DNA of 64,000 nt from Haliea sp040221975 (GTDB taxonomy: Bacteria > Pseudomonadota > Gammaproteobacteria > Pseudomonadales > Halieaceae). Positions 62,014 to 64,000 of this stretch are shown here, piece by piece; position 1 is the first letter of the stretch; the number at the start of each line of letters is the position of its first letter. A program made the translations under genes and the position numbers. The notes beneath the pieces are model-generated. The model was not told where the DNA came from. It worked only from the letters and a program-made list of their open reading frames with translations, and did not search any database. Location: NCBI GenBank assembly GCA_040221975.1, contig JAVJWR010000019.1:62001-126000 (forward strand), given 5' to 3'.

Positions 62014-62955
62014 ATGGCGCTGCCTACCGGGATACCCGCCTTGAACGACAATAATGATCTGCTCCTCGAGATCCTTACAGCCCTTCCCGACCCGGCATTT
62101 GTTCTGACCGAGTCCGGCCGCTATGCCATGACCCTCGGAGGGACCGATACCCGCTATTACCACAGCGGCACCCAATTGCTGAACTTGACTTTGCACGATG
62201 TCATGCCCGCCACCAAGGCCGACTGGTTCCTCAAGGAAATACGCCGGGCGCTGCAGGATCAACGCCTGCATATTCTCCAGTACAGTCTCAGCGACAGTGA
62301 GGTCAAGGGGCTGGATGGCGAACCGGGACCGCGGGAGGAGCTCTGGTTTGAAGCCAGCATTCAGCCCATTTCATCGCTGATCGACGGCGAACGGGCAGTG
62401 ATCTGGGTAGCCCGCAACATTACCGAGAGCCACCAGCTGCGCCTGAAATTGCAGCAACAGGCGGAGCTTGATGAACTGACCGGTACCTATAACCGACGCA
62501 AACTCATGGAAATTCTCCGTGGCCAGCTGTCCGGGTTTCAGCGCTACAAGCACCCATTCGCGCTGATCATCCTGGATGTCGATTACTTCAAGACCATCAA
62601 CGATCGCTTTGGCCACCTCATCGGTGATGAGGTACTGCGCCGCATAGCCGAGCACTGTGGTTCCGGGCTGCGGGAACATGACATGCTCTGTCGCTACGGT
62701 GGCGAAGAGTTCGCCGCGGTCCTGCCCCACACCAGCGGAACCGAAGCCATGCGTCTGGCGGAACGGCTGCGGGACAGCATTGCCAAGCTGGACTTTGCGG
62801 ACTGCGCCAGAGCGCCCTGCACCCTGTCCATCAGCGCGGGCATCAGTGCCTGCCGGGACGATGACCGGGAGGCAGAGACCCTGCTGCAGCGCGCCGACGA
62901 AGCCCTTTACCAGGCCAAGGGCCTGGGGCGCAACAGGGTGGTTGCCAACCTGTAG
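62014..62955 (+). CDS. PAS-GGDEF diguanylate cyclase
   Basis: A 313-residue soluble protein: an N-terminal PAS-like sensor (about 15-140), a short coiled linker (LRLKLQQQAELDELTG) and a GGDEF domain with intact active site GGEEF (229-233) and the inhibitory RxxD motif five residues before it (REHD). Predicted to make cyclic di-GMP with product inhibition. The start is uncertain (ATG 62014 or a TTG at 62041). Confidence 0.88.
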   Translation: MALPTGIPALNDNNDLLLEILTALPDPAFVLTESGRYAMTLGGTDTRYYHSGTQLLNLTLHDVMPATKADWFLKEIRRALQDQRLHILQYSLSDSEVKGLDGEPGPREELWFEASIQPISSLIDGERAVIWVARNITESHQLRLKLQQQAELDELTGTYNRRKLMEILRGQLSGFQRYKHPFALIILDVDYFKTINDRFGHLIGDEVLRRIAEHCGSGLREHDMLCRYGGEEFAAVLPHTSGTEAMRLAERLRDSIAKLDFADCARAPCTLSISAGISACRDDDREAETLLQRADEALYQAKGLGRNRVVANL

Positions 62956-62967
62956 CGCCGCGAACAA

Positions 62968-64000
62968 TCAGCTCGCGGCACGCAGGGCCAGGGACGGAAC
63001 ACTCGGCCCCGGTTCCGGTCGGAGATACTCTCGAGCGAGGTCCTCGGCAATTTCATGAGTGGGCCGCCGGGTTGCATCCGCCCGCAGCAGCACTTCAGAC
63101 AAGGTCTGCTCTATGCGCTCGACGTGGCTGCGCTTGATCTCATCCTCTGAACCGATCCGCTGGTGGTGCACATCGATGATGCCGCCGGCGTTGATGAGAA
63201 AATCCGGACAGTAGAGAATGCCGTGATCCTGCAGACGGGCGCTGTCCTCGGTGGTCGCCAGCTGGTTGTTGGCGGCACCGGCGACAATACCGGCTCGCAA
63301 TGCGGCGATGCTGCGATCATTCAGCACTGCCCCCATCGCGCAAGGCGCCAGGATATCCACTTCCAGACCCATGATCTCGTCGGCAGCGACCGCGAGCACG
63401 CCCAGCTCGTCAACCGCGCGGCGCAGGTTGGCCTCATTGAGGTCCGCGCCATAAACCGTCGCACCATCGTCGCGCAAGTGCCGAGCAAGATAATAACCCA
63501 CATGCCCAAGACCCTGTATCGCCACCTTCAGGCCAGCGCAACTGGCTACACCCAGCCGGTGGCGTACCGCCGTACGAATACCGAGAAAAACCCCGTAAGC
63601 AGTGCTGGGAGAAGGATCGCCGCCAAACTCATTGTCGTTCATGCCGCTGACGTGGGGCGTACGCTCCGCCATCAGCCGAATATCGGCCACCCCGGTGCCG
63701 GAGTCTTCTGCTGCCACGTAGCGCCCGCCCTGGGAGTGGACGAATTCGCCCATGGCGCGTATCAGCGCCGCTGTCTTGTCACGACGCGAATCGCCGATGA
63801 TCACTGACTTGCCGCCGCCCATTGGCAACCCCGCCAGGGCGGACTTGTAGGTCATGCCCCGCGACAGACGCAGTACATCGTGCAGCGCCTCCTCGTCACT
63901 GGCATAGGGGAACATGCGACAACCGCCAACAGCAGGCCCCAGCGTTGTATCGTGCACCGCGATAATCGCCCGCAGGCGGGTGCCCTTGTCGGCGCCAAAA
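62968..64000 (-). CDS. Glu/Leu/Phe/Val dehydrogenase (leucine-dehydrogenase type), 5' end outside window
   Basis: About 344 residues are visible; the N-terminus lies beyond the right edge. The catalytic region is GLPMGGGKSVI with its lysine; the dinucleotide fold starts VAIQGLGHVGYYLA, and LAPCAMGAVLND and GAANNQLATTED follow. These match NAD-dependent branched-chain (leucine) dehydrogenases, which deaminate Leu/Ile/Val oxidatively. The GTG at 63957 in the middle of AVHDTTLGPAVGGCR is not the start because the homology continues upstream to the edge. It ends 12 nt before the convergent GGDEF gene. Confidence 0.9.
   Translation of the reverse strand, partial: FGADKGTRLRAIIAVHDTTLGPAVGGCRMFPYASDEEALHDVLRLSRGMTYKSALAGLPMGGGKSVIIGDSRRDKTAALIRAMGEFVHSQGGRYVAAEDSGTGVADIRLMAERTPHVSGMNDNEFGGDPSPSTAYGVFLGIRTAVRHRLGVASCAGLKVAIQGLGHVGYYLARHLRDDGATVYGADLNEANLRRAVDELGVLAVAADEIMGLEVDILAPCAMGAVLNDRSIAALRAGIVAGAANNQLATTEDSARLQDHGILYCPDFLINAGGIIDVHHQRIGSEDEIKRSHVERIEQTLSEVLLRADATRRPTHEIAEDLAREYLRPEPGPSVPSLALRAAS

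Overview
The window is GC-rich, densely packed gammaproteobacterial chromosome. The run gyrA / mtaD-ubiG-mupP-yciK matches the order known around gyrA in Pseudomonas. Sodium-coupled amino-acid symporters, a large TonB-dependent receptor, EthD and ketosteroid-isomerase-like proteins and paired acyl-CoA dehydrogenases suggest a marine heterotroph of the Halieaceae (OM60/NOR5) type. That placement is inference from gene content. I see no rRNA or tRNA genes, CRISPR array, insertion sequence or phage genes.

Layout. Positions 1-17548 hold housekeeping genes: gyrA (3' end outside the window), methylthioadenosine deaminase, ubiG, mupP, yciK, a minus-strand block (PHP phosphoesterase, YrdC-like, scpA, scpB, rluB), then yciB, yciI, an SH3 membrane protein, a cyclophilin, pdxJ, an RluA-type synthase, a sulfurtransferase, a DUF2244 protein, rimO and rsmE. 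Positions 17549-24104 hold a long inverted-repeat element, a TonB-dependent receptor, msrA and a poorly understood cluster (63-aa protein, VWA protein, membrane J-protein, 104-aa protein, htpX). Positions 24082-31326 mix catabolic genes (EthD protein, two SDRs, two acyl-CoA dehydrogenases, a ketosteroid isomerase) with a DUF1499 protein and a DegS-like protease. Positions 31361-36408 hold an RND efflux pair behind an ArsR regulator with the two-cysteine layout of BigR/SqrR, facing a strip of micro-ORFs.

From 36423 to 52842 every gene is on the minus strand. A complete type II secretion operon (gspC to gspN) is followed by rubredoxin, an Xaa-Pro aminopeptidase and two sodium:amino-acid symporters, so protein export, peptide cleavage and amino-acid uptake lie next to one another. 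Four 11-bp repeats just upstream of gspC read as tandem Pho boxes, implying that secretion responds to phosphate starvation. Between these boxes and cysK is a structured non-coding stretch with an intrinsic terminator at each end, one per strand.

Positions 53254-64000 hold cysK, a GNAT acetyltransferase, a quinone oxidoreductase, a DEAD-box helicase, a remnant of an S9 peptidase, prlC, a PTPS-III-like pterin enzyme divergent from an SDR and a YhhQ-type transporter, a GGDEF protein, and a leucine/glutamate-type dehydrogenase running off the right edge. Several starts are GTG or TTG. They were chosen because a Shine-Dalgarno sequence sits at the right distance or because they give 1-11-nt overlaps with the preceding gene.
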